NCBI GenBank assembly: GCA_034509425.1 | Contig: JAVTVJ010001733.1 | Location: forward strand, 16,557-80,556 | Reading direction: 5' to 3' | Origin: Eopsaltria australis | Lineage: Eukaryota; Chordata; Aves; Passeriformes; Petroicidae | DNA: 64,000 nucleotides | Notes under the pieces: generated by a model | Told to the model about the DNA's origin: nothing | Database searches by the model: none | Seen by the model: the letters and a program-made list of their open reading frames with translations, nothing else | Shown: one piece after another, positions 30,731 through 42,690 of the stretch | How the letters are laid out: each line of letters begins with the position of its first letter | Numbering within the stretch: the first letter of the stretch is position 1 | Translations under genes and position numbers: made by a program

Positions 30731-31640
30731 TGTTATGATTCAATTATTAAGGTTCTTTGGAAATACCTCTGCCCGAATTAAGGTACAAACAAGACCATAT
30801 GCCAATCAATAGCATGGGTTTTATTTGATAGTAAATGAGAGAGAGAGAGAGAGAGAAAGAAGAAAAGAGAGAAAAGGGGGAGTAGGGAGAAAGATGGGGG
30901 GACAGAGAGGGACAGGGACAAAGAAGTATCACCACTCCATGGGCCCCACTGGTGTTCTGATGTCCTCTTCAGCTGGTCTCGGTGGTGGAAGTCTCCCCAA
31001 AAGCACAGAATGCCATGGGTTGATATACACTCAGGCCAGGTGGAAGTGTCCAGGCATGTCCCCCCGGGGGAGGGGGCAGCCTCTAGCAGCAGACTCTGCT
31101 TGTATCACGTGCAGTCCTGTGGTGCAAGGCGTCTGGGGAGCACTTTGGGGGGTCTGTGATAGATTGTGACTCCCCCTCAGCTTCCTCTCACGTGAGAGTC
31201 CCGTGGATGTGGCTTGTGGGGCTGGGGGTTCCACAGCTGGGCCAGTTTGTGTACTGGAGGATGCGTGTGTATTGCCTCTGACCAGAGGTTACGCCATCCT
31301 CTTCCCCCCTTCAGCTGGGGGAGGGTTGTGCAAACTTGGCTTCTGTGAGCTGTGCTCTGCCCCCACCCCAAACTCAGCCAGAAATGATTCTTAGTACAGC
31401 TGGTGGCTTCAGCCTCTGTGGACGAATTCCTTTCCCTGAGATGATTGAACAATAGGCTTTTCCCTTTATCTAATCTCAGCAGTTTGACTCAGTCCAAAGT
31501 CCCAGTCAGGTATCTTGAGGGAGGCTTCTCTGACCAAAACGTTATATCAATGTTTGAGGCATGAACTATTTTGAGTCTCTGACACCCACCTACGCCTCCC
31601 CAGGGATATCCTCCCCTTCCACCTACGCCCTCTTCGCCTG
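30606..31640 (+). repeat. 33-bp tandem repeat in ERV2 gag linker, split by a solo LTR
   Basis: CCCACCTACGCCT-type units start at 30606, 30627, 30660, 30693 and 30726, and after the solo LTR the array resumes at 31585 and 31618. The spacing is 33 bp (11 codons) apart from the first, 21-bp unit. The repeat encodes a proline-rich stretch in one frame, and the other frames are also open. The solo LTR integrated exactly on a unit start, CCCAC, which became its target duplication. Confidence 0.75.
30726..31589 (-). mobile_element. Solo LTR of the ERV3 family inside ERV2 gag
   Basis: The LTR spans 30731-31584 (854 bp) and is about 90% or more identical by eye to the ERV3 LTRs. On the plus strand it starts TGTTATGATT and ends TCTCTGACA. 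The 5-bp duplication CCCAC lies at 30726-30730 and 31585-31589. A (GA)n tract at about 30837-30860 varies in length between LTR copies. Confidence 0.9.
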
Positions 31641-32759
31641 CGCATGGCACCCCTTTACTGCCTTTGCCCAGAAATAACCAAGATTTAGTTATGATACAGA
31701 GACATGGGGGAGGGGGTGCGGAAGGGGTAAATAGCAGTGAGAGTGATGAGGGTGAACCAATAACCTACCGCACATGATCCAGATTGTCCCCGGCTTGGTC
31801 TAAGACAGGAAAGAGTTTGTTAAGAACAGGTAAACAAAAGAAAACCGTAATTGCTCCTTTGAGACAAGGTGTGGGGGTGGATGGACCATTTTTTTAAAGG
31901 TACCCTTTCCTCCAGGAGATTTAGTGATATGGAAGCAGTCAGCTGGGACCTATAGGGAAAATCCTGATAAGGTAGCCAGAGTGATGACAATGGTTATGAC
32001 AACTCAGAATCCAGACTGGGATGACATCCAAGTGATATTAGATACTTTAATGGACTCTACTGAGAAGGAGATGGTACTTAGAGCAGCTAAGGACCGAGCA
32101 AGGGAAGATATTCATCAGGAACTTGTGACAGGAACTCTAGATTATAATTTTCCCACCGAGGATCCATTGTGAAACCCTAATGACCCATCTGGAGTAGACA
32201 TGATGAAGCTAAAGAAATATCGAGAGTAGGTTCAGATAGAAGTTCAAAATTCTATAACTAAAACTATGAATTGAGCAAAGTTGTATGAAATAAGACAAGA
32301 TAAAAATGAATCCCCCACTGTATTTTTATAAAGACTTAAAGAAGCGGCCAGGAAATATACTGACCTCCAAATAGACACAGAACAAGACAAAGTTCAGCTT
32401 GCTCTTATCTTTCTTGGTCAGTCACAAATGATATTAGGAAAAAGTTACAGAAACTGGAAGGGGAAGAGTTAAGAAATCTGGACAAGCTACTCAAAATAGC
32501 TTGGACAGTTTATAATAATAGAGAAAAGGAGATTAACAAACAGGGGCAGCTTTTGGCAGTATTACAAGGGAATTCAAGGGGAGGTACTAGAGGTGGGCGA
32601 GGCAGAGGTACGAGGAGGGGCGGGTTTGGAAAGGGCCGCGAGAGACCATTGGCTTTTAATGAATGCGCCTATTGTCATCTCCCCGGGCATTAAAAGCGCA
32701 AATGCCCAAACCGGTTTGACCAAGGCAATCAGTTCCAGCAGGAAGAGGTTGCCAAGGTA
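31590..32759 (+). pseudogene. gag: ERV2 gag, capsid and nucleocapsid part
   Basis: After the solo LTR the proline-rich linker continues. The capsid region has WKQSAGTYRENPDKVAR, TQNPDWDD and LDTLMDSTEKEM, which align with the ERV1 capsid. Several stops follow (32170-32172, 32227-32229 and later). The zinc knuckle near 32660-32705 keeps its cysteines and histidine, but a TAA stands inside it (after CHLPGH). From there the frame runs into protease without a separate gag stop. This gag is non-functional as it stands. Confidence 0.75.
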
Positions 32760-35700
32760 ATGATGTTTTATGCTGGGAAGGAAAAATCTATGCCCCAAGA
32801 ACCTCTGGTAACTTTACAATTAGGAGAAAAAGCTGTAAAATTTTTAATTGACACAGGGGCGACCCACTCAGTTTTAAACGATCTAGAAGGGCAGATCAGG
32901 AACAAATCCACCACAATAGTTGGGGCAACAGGGAAGGAAGAAAATCGGCCATTCCTGCAACCCCTAGACTTGTGTTTTGGGAACAAAGTATTGACTCATG
33001 AATTCTTGTACATACCTGAATGCCCCATTCCACTCCTAGGCCGGGATTTATTGGCAAAGCTGGATGCAGTAATAACTTTTGAGAATGGGGAACTCTAAAT
33101 GAAAATACCGGAGTCAAAGACGGGAAAAATCTTAATGATAAAAGAAAAACCAGTCCCTACCATCCCTAAGGAAGTAGAAGATGCCGTAATCCCCTCAGTA
33201 TGAAAATCAGATATGCCTGGAAAATCTAAGTTAGTACAGCCAGTACATGTAGAGTTAAAAGAAGAAGCAAAAGCTGTACAGGTCAAACAATATCCTATAA
33301 AACCAGAGGCATGGCGGGGAATAGCAAAGACTATTGATAAATTCTTAAAATATCGAATTCTAGAAGAATGCAAATCAGAATATAATACACCAATATTCCC
33401 GGTAAAGAAACCTAATGAGGATTACAGACTAGTACAGGATCTAAGGGCAATAAATGAAATAACCAAAGACATTTTTCCAGGAGTTCCCAACCCCTACACA
33501 TTGTTGACATCCGTAAAAGAGGTATATAAAGGATTTACCATAATTGTTCTAAAAGATTCCTTCTACTGCATACCCCTTGACAAAGAAAGTAGGAAACTGT
33601 TTGCCTTTGAATGGGAAAATCCAGAAAACCGAAGAAAGACCCAGCTCACGTAAAATCAGCTTCCCATGGGTTACAAGAACTCCCCTACCCTATTTAGAAA
33701 CCAACTGGCAAAGGAACTGGAGGTCTGGACCAAAGAAGGGCAAGTACCGAGAGACCAATACCTTTTGCTGCACTATGTTGATAATATACTGATAGCAACA
33801 GAAGAAAAGGCAACCTGCATTAAGGTAGCAATTGAGATTTTAAACTCATTGGGCATGGGAGAATACAAAGTGTCTAAGGAAAAAACACAAATTGCCCAAC
33901 AGACTGTAATTTACCTGGGATATAAAATCTCACAAGGACAGAGAAAATTAGGTACTAACCATATCCAAGCTATTTGTGCTATTCCAGAGCCCCAGAATCT
34001 CCATGAGCTGCGAGTCTTCCTTGGAATGGCAGGATGGTGCCACCTGTGGATCATGGACTATGGGCTAATTGCTAAACCCCTGTATGAAGCTCAGAAGATG
34101 CAACTGTTCAGCTGGGGCAAGACACAGAAAGAAGCCTTCCTAAAATTGAAAAAAGCATTGACAACTTCCCTGGCATTAGGATTACCTGATCTGTCTAAAG
34201 ACTTTCAGCTATTTGTGCATGAAAGGCTGCACCTGGCACTGGGAGTCCTGACCCAACGTTTGGGGAGCTGGAAAAGGCCGGTAGGCTATTTCTCCAAACA
34301 GCTTGACAATGTAAGTGCCGGATGGCCTGCATGTCTGCGGGCAGTTGCAGCCACTGTAATATCGATACAAGAAGCCAGGAAGCTCACAATGGGAAGACAC
34401 ATAGATGTCTATGTGCCACACATGGTCACCACTGTTTTAGAGCAAAAGGGGGGCCATTGGCTATCTCTGAGTAGGATGATAAAATTCCAGGTAATCCTGA
34501 CCGAGCAGGATGATGTCACACTAAAGACGACTAACCTTTTGAATCCAGCCTTGTTCCTAGGTAACACAACCAAAGAAGGCCCACTAGAGCATGACTGTGT
34601 TGAAGTGATAGAATACACCTACTCAGCGAGAGAAGACCTGAAAGATGTCCCGCTGGAGCAACCAGAGTGGGAGTTATTCACAGATGGAAGCAGCTTCATG
34701 GAGAATGGAACCAGATACGCTGGATATGCGGTAACAACAATCAGTACCATAGTAGAAGCAAAAGCATTACCACCGAACACATCTGCCCAGAGGGCAGAAC
34801 TAGTTGCCTTAACCAGAGCACTAGAATTGAGTGAAGGGAAAAAGGGAAACATTTGGACTGACTCAAAATATGCTTTTTGGAATAGTGCATGTACATGGGA
34901 CACTTTGGAAAGAAAGAGGATTGCTGTCTTCCCAGGGTACACACATTAAACATCAAGATGCAATCCTGCAATTGATAAAAGAGGTACAAAAACCTGAACA
35001 AGTGGCAGTTATGCATTGTAAAGCACACCAATCAGGAAGCTCCAAAATCTGTGAGGGAAATTGAAAGGTAGACTGGACAGCCCGACAGGTTGCTCTAAAG
35101 GTGCAAACAGCAATGGCATTGATACCTACAAAACTTAATGTATCTCAATTCAATTTACCTTCAGAACCAAAATATTCAACAGAAGATGAGAGATTGGGAC
35201 ATTTGCTGAATGCACAAAAAAATTCAAAATGGTGGTATGTAACTACACAAGGGCAAATATTGCTACCCCCCTTGATAATGAGAGAAGTTCTACAAATTAA
35301 ACATAACGAATGTCATTGGGGTGCAGAAGCATTGGTGAAATGGCTAAAACGAAGTGTAATCTCAGTACAAATGTTAACAATGGCAAAATCAATAATGTCG
35401 AAATGTGAAATTTGCTTGAGAAACAACCCAGTGGCTAGACGGCAGGTACAGCTAGGAAGAATTCGGGTAGGGATAGAACCAGGAGATTATTGGCAGATAG
35501 ATTTTGTAGAGTTACCAAGAACTCGAGGATACAAATATCCGTTAGTGGGGGTTGACACATTTTCAGGGTGGCCAGAAGCCCTTCCCTGTCACACAAACCA
35601 AGCAAAAGAAACAGTAAAGTGGCTACTACAAGAGATCATTCCCAGATTTGGAGTGCCTCTAGGAATATCTTCAGATAGAGGCCCACATTTTATAGCTGCA

Positions 35701-36309
35701 GTAGTAAGAGAAGTGAGCAGGCTACTGGGAATAACTTGGGACCTCCACACACCATGGAGACCACAATCAAGTGGACAGGTAGAGAAGATGAATCAGACAC
35801 TGAAGACACAGATCAGTAAAATATGCCAGGAAGCCAAATTGCAGTGGCCACAAGTTCTACCAATAGCACTTTTGAGGATTCGGATAAAGCCTAGGAGTGG
35901 GATGTCAGTCAGCCCTTACAAAATAGTATATGGAAAACCATATGAATCTCCCTAACCTAACCCAAACATACATGTCACAGGGCAACAAGAAGTGTGAAAC
36001 TATGTTCTAGCTCTTGGGAAAACTTTAGCTCGGCTTCGGAGTGCCCTTGTGTGGAATAGGCCGCTGACTCTCGAAAATCCAGTTCATGACATTCTTCCAG
36101 GAGACGAGGTGTACATTACAACTTAGAACAAGAAACCACTAAAAGAGAGATAGAGTAGACCCCATCAAGTGCTGCTGGCCACTTTTACAGCAGTCAAGGT
36201 AACTGGAGTGGAGCCTTGCATACATTATACACGAGTGAAGAAAATCTACCCTAGACTGTGGACTGTGCAACCTGTGGGACCAATGAAACTGCAGATAAGA
36301 TGTGTTTAA
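32760..36309 (+). pseudogene. pol: ERV2 pol (protease to integrase)
   Basis: Protease has FLIDTGATHSVL. Reverse transcriptase has LVQDLRAINE, MGYKNSPTLF and an altered active site YVDN (33774-33785) where YVDD is expected. RNase H has FTDGSSFMENG. Integrase (35101-35955) has WQIDFVELP, SSDRGPHF and SGQVEKMNQ for D,D-35-E. Stops occur at 33096-33098, about 33201 and 33651-33653. A frame change falls between 34949 and 35101, and further stops follow after 35955 in the C-terminal part. The protein is related to ERV1 pol throughout. Confidence 0.85.
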
Positions 36310-38061
36310 ATGTTTAAAATGATCTTAGTACTTGTGTCAATGCTCATTTTATGAATATTAATATTACCAGTTGAAATGGATATTGCTTTGGGATATGGAA
36401 TGCAGAAAAATCAGCTAACCACTCTTCATTCTAGAATGAAGAGAGAGGAACCAGCAAAAACACGGGTGATAAAAATCCCCAATGCATTTCGGGCTGAGAA
36501 CGTAATGATTGGATTAGTCAAAGACTTTGCCAAAATGCAGAACACCAGTAGAATAACTGCCTGTCTGCCAATACCAAAGGCAGCAGGAGACCCAATATGT
36601 TAGGGAATCATAATGTCAAAATTACCTGAAATGCCAGACATTAAGATGATTACATGTAAACAAGTACCAGAGTCCAGGCAAGTAGTCAAAGAGACTTGGA
36701 AAGTAATAGGGGAGTGGATGAAGCCTTTGAAGCAACAAGACTGTCTTTTAAGTCATGGAAAGGTAGAACAAATCATGGAGTGGTGAGTTGAAAATGAAAA
36801 CCTTGCAAAATGGCAATGCTTCTTGCCACACTATAAAAAGATTGAAGAAAATATCACAGAGACCACCCTTGTATGGAATTGTGAGACAAAAGATAGAAAA
36901 GGTCAGATGGAACCCTGGGACAGTGCATGGTTCATGAGTGTACTTCAAAAATTCCAATATATGACAAGCACCCCTTGGTATCTCAAATGGGAAGGCCCTG
37001 AAAATGACACTGATCCGGCAGTAATGAACACTGCCACTAGTAGCAAAACACAGGCAGATAAAGTAAGTTGGTGGGCATATAATAAAACTTATGATTGCAC
37101 ATCTGACGATATAGAAATAAAACAAGTGCCGTCACTGGCAGTTGCCATGCAAATTGGTTGTGCCAAATTGATTGTGCCAAGAATTAAACACAAGCAGGAT
37201 CAAGTACATTATAAGATATTAATAAGATGTGGTAAAAGTTCAATCCGAAGCCCAGGACAGTTTGTTTGGGCAACAAGTGATGGTACCTGGACAACCCACC
37301 TGCCTGTAGATGGAAAAGTAAGAGAATTTACTTTGGGCGTCCCTACTTTATGTCCAATTTGGAAAAAGTCCCCATTTAATGAAAAACGCGAACTTTTGCA
37401 AATAAAAACAAGACAAGAAGTTGCAGATAATGAGAACCAGGATGAAACTTGGCAAGAACCTTATAGTGGGGTAAAACTTGGGTGGGCTCTAGAATCTCTG
37501 TTCGGCCCTATAGCAAACTACCGAAACAGAGAAATGATGTACAGACTTAAAGGTCAAGTAGAGAGATTAGCAAGAATCACCCAAAAAGAATTCAGAGACC
37601 TAAACATACAATTACAAGCCACTACCAAAATGACTTTACAAAATCGACTGGCCTTAGATATGTTACTCCTAAAAGAACATAGAGTGTGTGAATTTTTGAA
37701 AAGACAAGTTGATCATTACTGCATCCATATCCCAAACGTTACTGCAGATGTAGATGACACCAGTCAGTTAAAACAAATAGAGCATGAAACACAAGATGAA
37801 CAAAAGGACTTGACTGCAAGCTGATTAGATAAAATCTTCAAAGGGTTGGGATTGAATGTGAGTTCATGGATTAAATCTATCATTGAAACTTTAATAATCT
37901 TACTAGTTATGTTCCTAGTGATCTGGTTAGTCTATAGCATACTAAAAGGAGAAATACAAAAAAAAACCATCTTGGAACTGAAGAATAATGAGGGCACTGA
38001 CACAGAACAAGATTCCACATCCATCCTCTTCAGATTCTCCAGTTCACGGGCACATCCATAA
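36310..38061 (+). pseudogene. env: ERV2 env (surface and transmembrane subunits)
   Basis: The likely start is the ATG at 36310, with a hydrophobic signal-peptide-like run that contains a TGA (36352-36354). One frame continues to 38061 with further in-frame stops at 36601-36603, 36784-36786 and 37822-37824 and no frame change. The surface part has scattered cysteines and N-glycosylation sites. The transmembrane part has a heptad-like region, the conserved LQNRLALDMLLLKE segment, then two cysteines separated by ten residues in place of the C-X6-CC motif usual in gammaretroviral envelopes. A membrane anchor (LIILLVMFLVIWLVYSIL) lies at about 37890-37945. The same core recurs in ERV3 env. Confidence 0.82.
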
Positions 38062-38182
38062 CGATACTTATTACAACCCTGGATTCGAAGACGAATATCG
38101 AGTATAAATTCAAAAACCAAAAAGACTGTATCAAATGAAAGCATTTACACTTATAAAGTGAAAATATGTTCAAAGAGGAGAA
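38062..38182 (+). other. ERV2 region after env and polypurine tract
   Basis: A short open stretch in another frame (ending at about 38106, DTYYNPGFEDEY) may be the original cytoplasmic tail, displaced by an indel. AAAGAGGAGAA (38172-38182) abuts the LTR start and is the likely polypurine tract. Confidence 0.5.
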
Positions 38183-38641
38183 TGATAGCATAGGGTTAAA
38201 ATGTTTCTAAAATCGCGGTAGCTGAAGTAGGCCTTGAGAACGGGAGTGGGCATTGTCTTTTTTAAATCATGGGAACGTACAACTGTGTACCCACCTGTAT
38301 AGTAAATGATGAAGTTAAATGTTATAATTGCTTAGTAGATATCAGTAAAATAATTATTTGATCTCAGTAAGAATCACGAGAAAGGAACAACAATCACGAG
38401 AAATGTTGTGGAGAGAGGGCTTAAAGTCATGCTTGGGTGAAAACAATATACACAATGAAACAATATCAAGTTGATGATTAACATATGATTATACAACAGT
38501 TATGTAAAGGAAAGGCATAAAATCGTATCCATCGCGAATCCATGTCGGAATCGATTTGGGTTCTGTACCCCAGTTCCAGAGCTCTTCAAATAAAAGCACC
38601 TGCATATAATCATCCTGTAATAATGTGTTTCTACACTAACA
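38183..38641 (+). repeat. ERV2 3' LTR
   Basis: The LTR has 459 bp from TGATAGCATAGGG to CTACACTAACA. The start was chosen from the purine tract and the TG rule, because the 5' LTR lacks this part. It contains AATAAA (about 38589-38594). Element B pol resumes at 38642. Confidence 0.75.
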
Positions 38642-41600
38642 GAAATACAAAGCTTTAGTGGACACCGGTGCACAGTGTACACTGATGCCATCGAGGCACA
38701 AGAGTGCAGAAGCCATCTGGATCTCTGGAGTGACAGGGGGATGCCAGGACTTGTTGGTAATAAAAGCTGAGGTGAGCTTAACAGGGGACAGATAGCAAAG
38801 ACACCCCATTGTGACTGGCCCAGAGGCCCCTTGCATCCTTGGCATCGACTACCTCAGGAGAGAGTATTTTAAGGATCCAAAAGGATATCGATGGGCCTTT
38901 GGCGTAGCTGCGGTGAATACAGAGAAGATCAAACAGTTATCCACCCTGCCTGGCCTCTCAGAAGATCCCTTCATCGTAGGATTGCTGCAGGTGGAAGATC
39001 AACAAGTACCGATTGCCACCAGGACAGTGCAGCGGAGGCAGTATCGTACCGATCAGGACTCCGTGACTCCCATCCATGAAGTAATTCGTCGACTGGAGAG
39101 CCAAGGAGTTATCAGCAGGACCCGCTCACCCTTCAACAGCCCCATATGGCCAGTGCGGAAGTCAAATGGGGAATGGCGGCTGACAGTGGACTATCGGGGC
39201 CTGAATGAAGTCACACCACCTCTCAGTGCTGCCGTACCAGACATGTTGGACCTCCAATATGAGCTAGAGTCAAAAGCACCCAAATGGTATGCAACGATTG
39301 ACATAGCTAATGCATTTTTCTGAATCCCTCTGGAGGCAGAGTGCAGGCCACAATTTGCTTTCACTTGGAGGGGTGTCCAGTACACCTGGAACCGACTGCC
39401 CCAGGGGTGGAGACACGGCCCCACCATCTGCCATGGCCTCATCCAGGCTGCTCTGGAACAGGGTGGAGCTCCAGAACACCTGCAATATATTGATGATATC
39501 ATTGTGTGGGGTGACACAGCAGGAGAAGTTTTTGAAAAAGGGAAGAAAATAATCCAAATTCTTCTGAAAGCTGGTCTTGCCATAAAACAAAGTAAGGTAA
39601 AGGGGCCTGTACAGGAGATCCAGTTTCTGGGAATAAAATGGCAGGATGGGTGCCGTCATGTGCCTACAGAGGTTATTGACAAAATTGCCAATATGTCTCC
39701 ACCAGTTACTAAGAAAGAAACACAAGCTTTATTGGGCCTTGTAGGATTCTGGAGAACGCACATTCCAGGCTATAGTCAACTTGTGGGCCCCCTCTATCGA
39801 GTGACCCAGAAGAAGAATGACTTCAAGTGGGGCCCTGAGCAGAAACAGGCCTCTGAGCAGATCAAACAAGAAATAGCTCGTGCGGTGGCTCTTGGGCCTG
39901 TTCGGACAGGACCAGATGTGCAAAATATACTCTACACTGCAGCTGGGGAGCAGGGCCTCACCTGGAGCCTCTGGCAGAGGACTGCAGGAGAAACCCGAGG
40001 TCGGCCATTAGGATTCTGGAGCAGGAGTTATTGAGGATCAGAAGCCCACTATACTCCAACTGAAAAAGAAATACTAGCGGCTTATGAGGGGGTTCAAGCG
40101 GCCTCGGAAGTTGTTGGGACAGAAGCGTGTCTCCTCTTGGCACCACGATTGCCTGTCCTACACTGGATGTTCAAAGGAAACATTCCCTCCGTGCATCATG
40201 CAACCAGTGCTACATGGAGTAAGTGGGTGGCCTTAATTACACAACGAGCCCGAATGGGAAAACCCAACTTCCCAGGAATCCTAGAAGAGATTTTTAACTG
40301 ACCAGAAGCCAGAGATTTTGGAGCACTGTCTGAGAAGGTGACTTGTGCCCAAGAAGCACAACCATATAATGAGTTACCAGTAAACAAAAAAAAAAATGCT
40401 TTATTTACTGATGGATCCTGCCGAGTGATAGGAAACCATTGGAGGTGGAAAGCTGCTGTGTGGAATCCCACACGACAAGTCATTGAGACTGCTGAAGGGG
40501 AAGGTGAATCAAGCCAGTTTGCAGAGGTGAAAGCCATCCAACTAGCCCTAGAGATTGCTGAGAGGGAAAAGTGGCCCATACTTTATACCGACTCCTGGAT
40601 GGTGGCTAATGCCCTATGGGGATGGCTGCAGCAGTGGAAGAAAACCAACTGGCAGCGCAGGGGAAAACCCATCTGGGCTGCTGCATTATGGCAGGACATT
40701 GCTGCACGGATAAAAAACATGACTCTGAAAGTACGTCATGTAGATGCCCATATGCCCAGAAGTCATGCCACTGAGGAGCATCAAAACAACGAACGGGTAG
40801 ATAAGGCCACCAAAATTGGAATAGCTCAGGTGGACCTAGACTGGGAGAGAAAGGGTGAGCTATTTATAGCCCGATGGGACCACGAAACATCAGGGCATCT
40901 TGGAAGGGATGCAACATACAGATGGGCTCGTGATCGAGGGGTGGATCTGACCATGGAGGCCATCACACAGGTTATTCATCAGTGTGAAACATGCGCTGCC
41001 ATCAAGCGAGCCACACGAGTGAAGCCTCTTTGGAGTGGAGGGAGGTGCCTGGGGTTCCAGTATGGTGAAGCCTGGCAAATTGATTACATTGGGCCATTGC
41101 CACGAACACGCCAAGGCAAGCATTACATCCTCACCATGGTGGAGGCCACAACTGGCTGGCTGGAAACGTACCCAGTAAACCACGCCACGGCTCGGAACAC
41201 AATTTCAGGTCTTGAAAGACACATATTGTGGCGACAAGGAACCCCAGATAGAATTGAGTCAGACAATGGGACTCATTTTCGAAATAATCTTACTAACTCC
41301 TGGGCAAAGAGGCATGGCATTAAGTGGATATATCATATTCCTTATCACCCACAGGCCTCTGGGAAGATGGAAAGATATAATGGACTGTTAAAAACTATGC
41401 TACAGGCACTAGGTAATGGGACATGGAAGCATTGGGATGTGAATTTGGCAGAAGCCACTTGGCTAGTCAATACTAGGGGATCTGTTAACCGCGCTGGTCC
41501 CGCCCAAACTAAACCCTTAGACACTGTGGAGGGAGACAAGGTTCCTGCACTACACATAGGAAAGTGGCTGGGGAAGTCAGTGTGGGTTTCTGCCCCCATG

Positions 41601-41720
41601 GGGAAGGGCAGACTCATTCGTGGGATTGTCTTTGCCCAAGGACCAGGGTGCACTTGGTGGGTAATGCGGGAGGATGGGGGGACTCGGTGTGTACCTCAAG
41701 GTGATTTAACCTTGAGGTAA
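38642..41720 (+). pseudogene. pol: Element B pol (protease to integrase)
   Basis: Pol resumes right at the protease start (KYKALVDTGAQCTL). The whole region is one frame to 41720, interrupted by stops at about 38793 (TAG), 39321-39323 (TGA), 40032-40034 (TGA) and 40299-40301 (TGA). The last is shared with element A. Reverse transcriptase has QGWRHGPT and YIDD (about 39489-39500). RNase H has FTDGSCR. Integrase has the zinc region (HETSGHL, CETC), WQIDYIGP, SDNGTHF and MERYNGLL. Several stops are TGA where A or C has CGA/CGG, which fits CpG decay. Confidence 0.9.
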
Positions 41721-42051
41721 GAATAATATATGTTGGAAGTTGTATGTTGCAGGATGTAAAGGAGCAGAAGGGACATGAGCTGACGAAGAACGAATTTCAG
41801 CGAGGAGCAAGAAAAAGGCAACAATGAATGGGGATGGTGTTAGTGCTCAACCATCAAGTTTTCTATTCCTCCTGTCCTGATCCCACATTCTGCTGGAAGG
41901 GAGACCACGTGGAAGGATGTGAAAGGACAGGCGATTGTAGTTAATGTTATGGGGATGGTTTAAGGATGTAGCTTAAATTGCATATGTGAGTAGAAAAGGA
42001 TTATATAGGAGCTGAGCATGTCGCAAATGGTATGGAATAAGGGGTGGAAAT
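41721..42051 (+). other. Element B 3' non-coding tail and polypurine tract
   Basis: About 330 bp separate pol from the 3' LTR, with a purine-rich end (GAATAAGGGGTGGAAAT) before TGTATTGGG. No env or dUTPase is present. The segment matches 5032-5354 of element A. Confidence 0.75.
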
Positions 42052-42620
42052 TGTATTGGGTCTGACTGGGGTAAAGCTCACAGGCCTTACAGTGCTGTGC
42101 TTTGTATTGGTAGCTGGTGTTGATAACAGAGCAGTGTTTTGGCTACTGCCAAGCTGTGCTGTCCCTCTGACATTCCTTCCCCCACTGAAGGGGATAGGGG
42201 TGGGAAGATCCTGGGAGGGGACACAAGCAGGCCAGCTGACCCCAGTCAGCCAAAGGGATATTCCATACCATATGACATCAGCTCAGATATATAAGGGAAG
42301 GAAGAGAGGAGGAGGGGAGAGGCATTCAGGACTCGTCCATGTTTGCCTTCCTGAGCAACCATTATGTGTGCTGAAGCCCTGCTTCCCAGAGTGTGTCCAG
42401 ACATAGCTGCTTATGGGAAGTAGAGGCTGATTGTTTTTCTCCTCAGCTCTTGCATGTGCAGATCTCTGCTTGCTTTCTCTATTTTCCTGCTGTTATAAAA
42501 CTGCCTTACCTCACTCTGGTAGTCTTTTTTCCATATTATTCTCTCCCCTCTCCCAGTGGGAGAGGGAGTGTTAGAGTGACTGAGTGGGCGCCTGCGCCTA
42601 GCTGGGGTCAACCCACGACA
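42052..42620 (+). repeat. Element B 3' LTR
   Basis: The LTR has 569 bp from TGTATTGGG to CCCACGACA, followed by CCATT (42621-42625). ATATATAAGG lies at about 42287-42296. The CCTCTCCC/GGGAGAGG hairpin is present near 42545-42565. The AATAAA of element A is TATAAA here. Confidence 0.9.
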
Positions 42621-42690
42621 CCATTACACCTTGTCTTTTCCGTGTGTCTACTTGTAAGAAGTGCTGTAGAAGAGCTTCCTTTCACAGTGG

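Larger units (their letters stand above)
29440..38641 (+). mobile_element. ERV2: gammaretrovirus-like provirus with env, inside element B
   Basis: The 5' LTR is truncated (about 29440-29744) and the 3' LTR is complete (38183-38641); their shared 304 bp differ by about 5% by eye. Between them are a PBS, leader, gag, pol and env on the plus strand. Gag and pol resemble ERV1 clearly but distantly. A solo LTR (30731-31584) sits in gag. On the right, the LTR end TAACA joins element B protease at GAAATACAAAGC. The left target duplication was lost with the deletion, so its length cannot be read. Confidence 0.88.
28588..42625 (+). mobile_element. Element B: ERV-L-like provirus, plus strand, rearranged and carrying ERV2
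   Basis: This is a sister copy of element A in the opposite orientation. It is flanked by the perfect 5-bp duplication CCATT (28588-28592 and 42621-42625). The order is a 3'-truncated 5' LTR, an internal gag fragment, ERV2, protease onward of pol, a tail and a complete 3' LTR. Two deletions removed the LTR end, leader and gag N-terminus (joint near 29000) and the gag C-terminus to the protease start (joint near 29441). The LTR parts differ by roughly 4% by eye. Pol keeps a single frame, with four stops. Confidence 0.88.
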
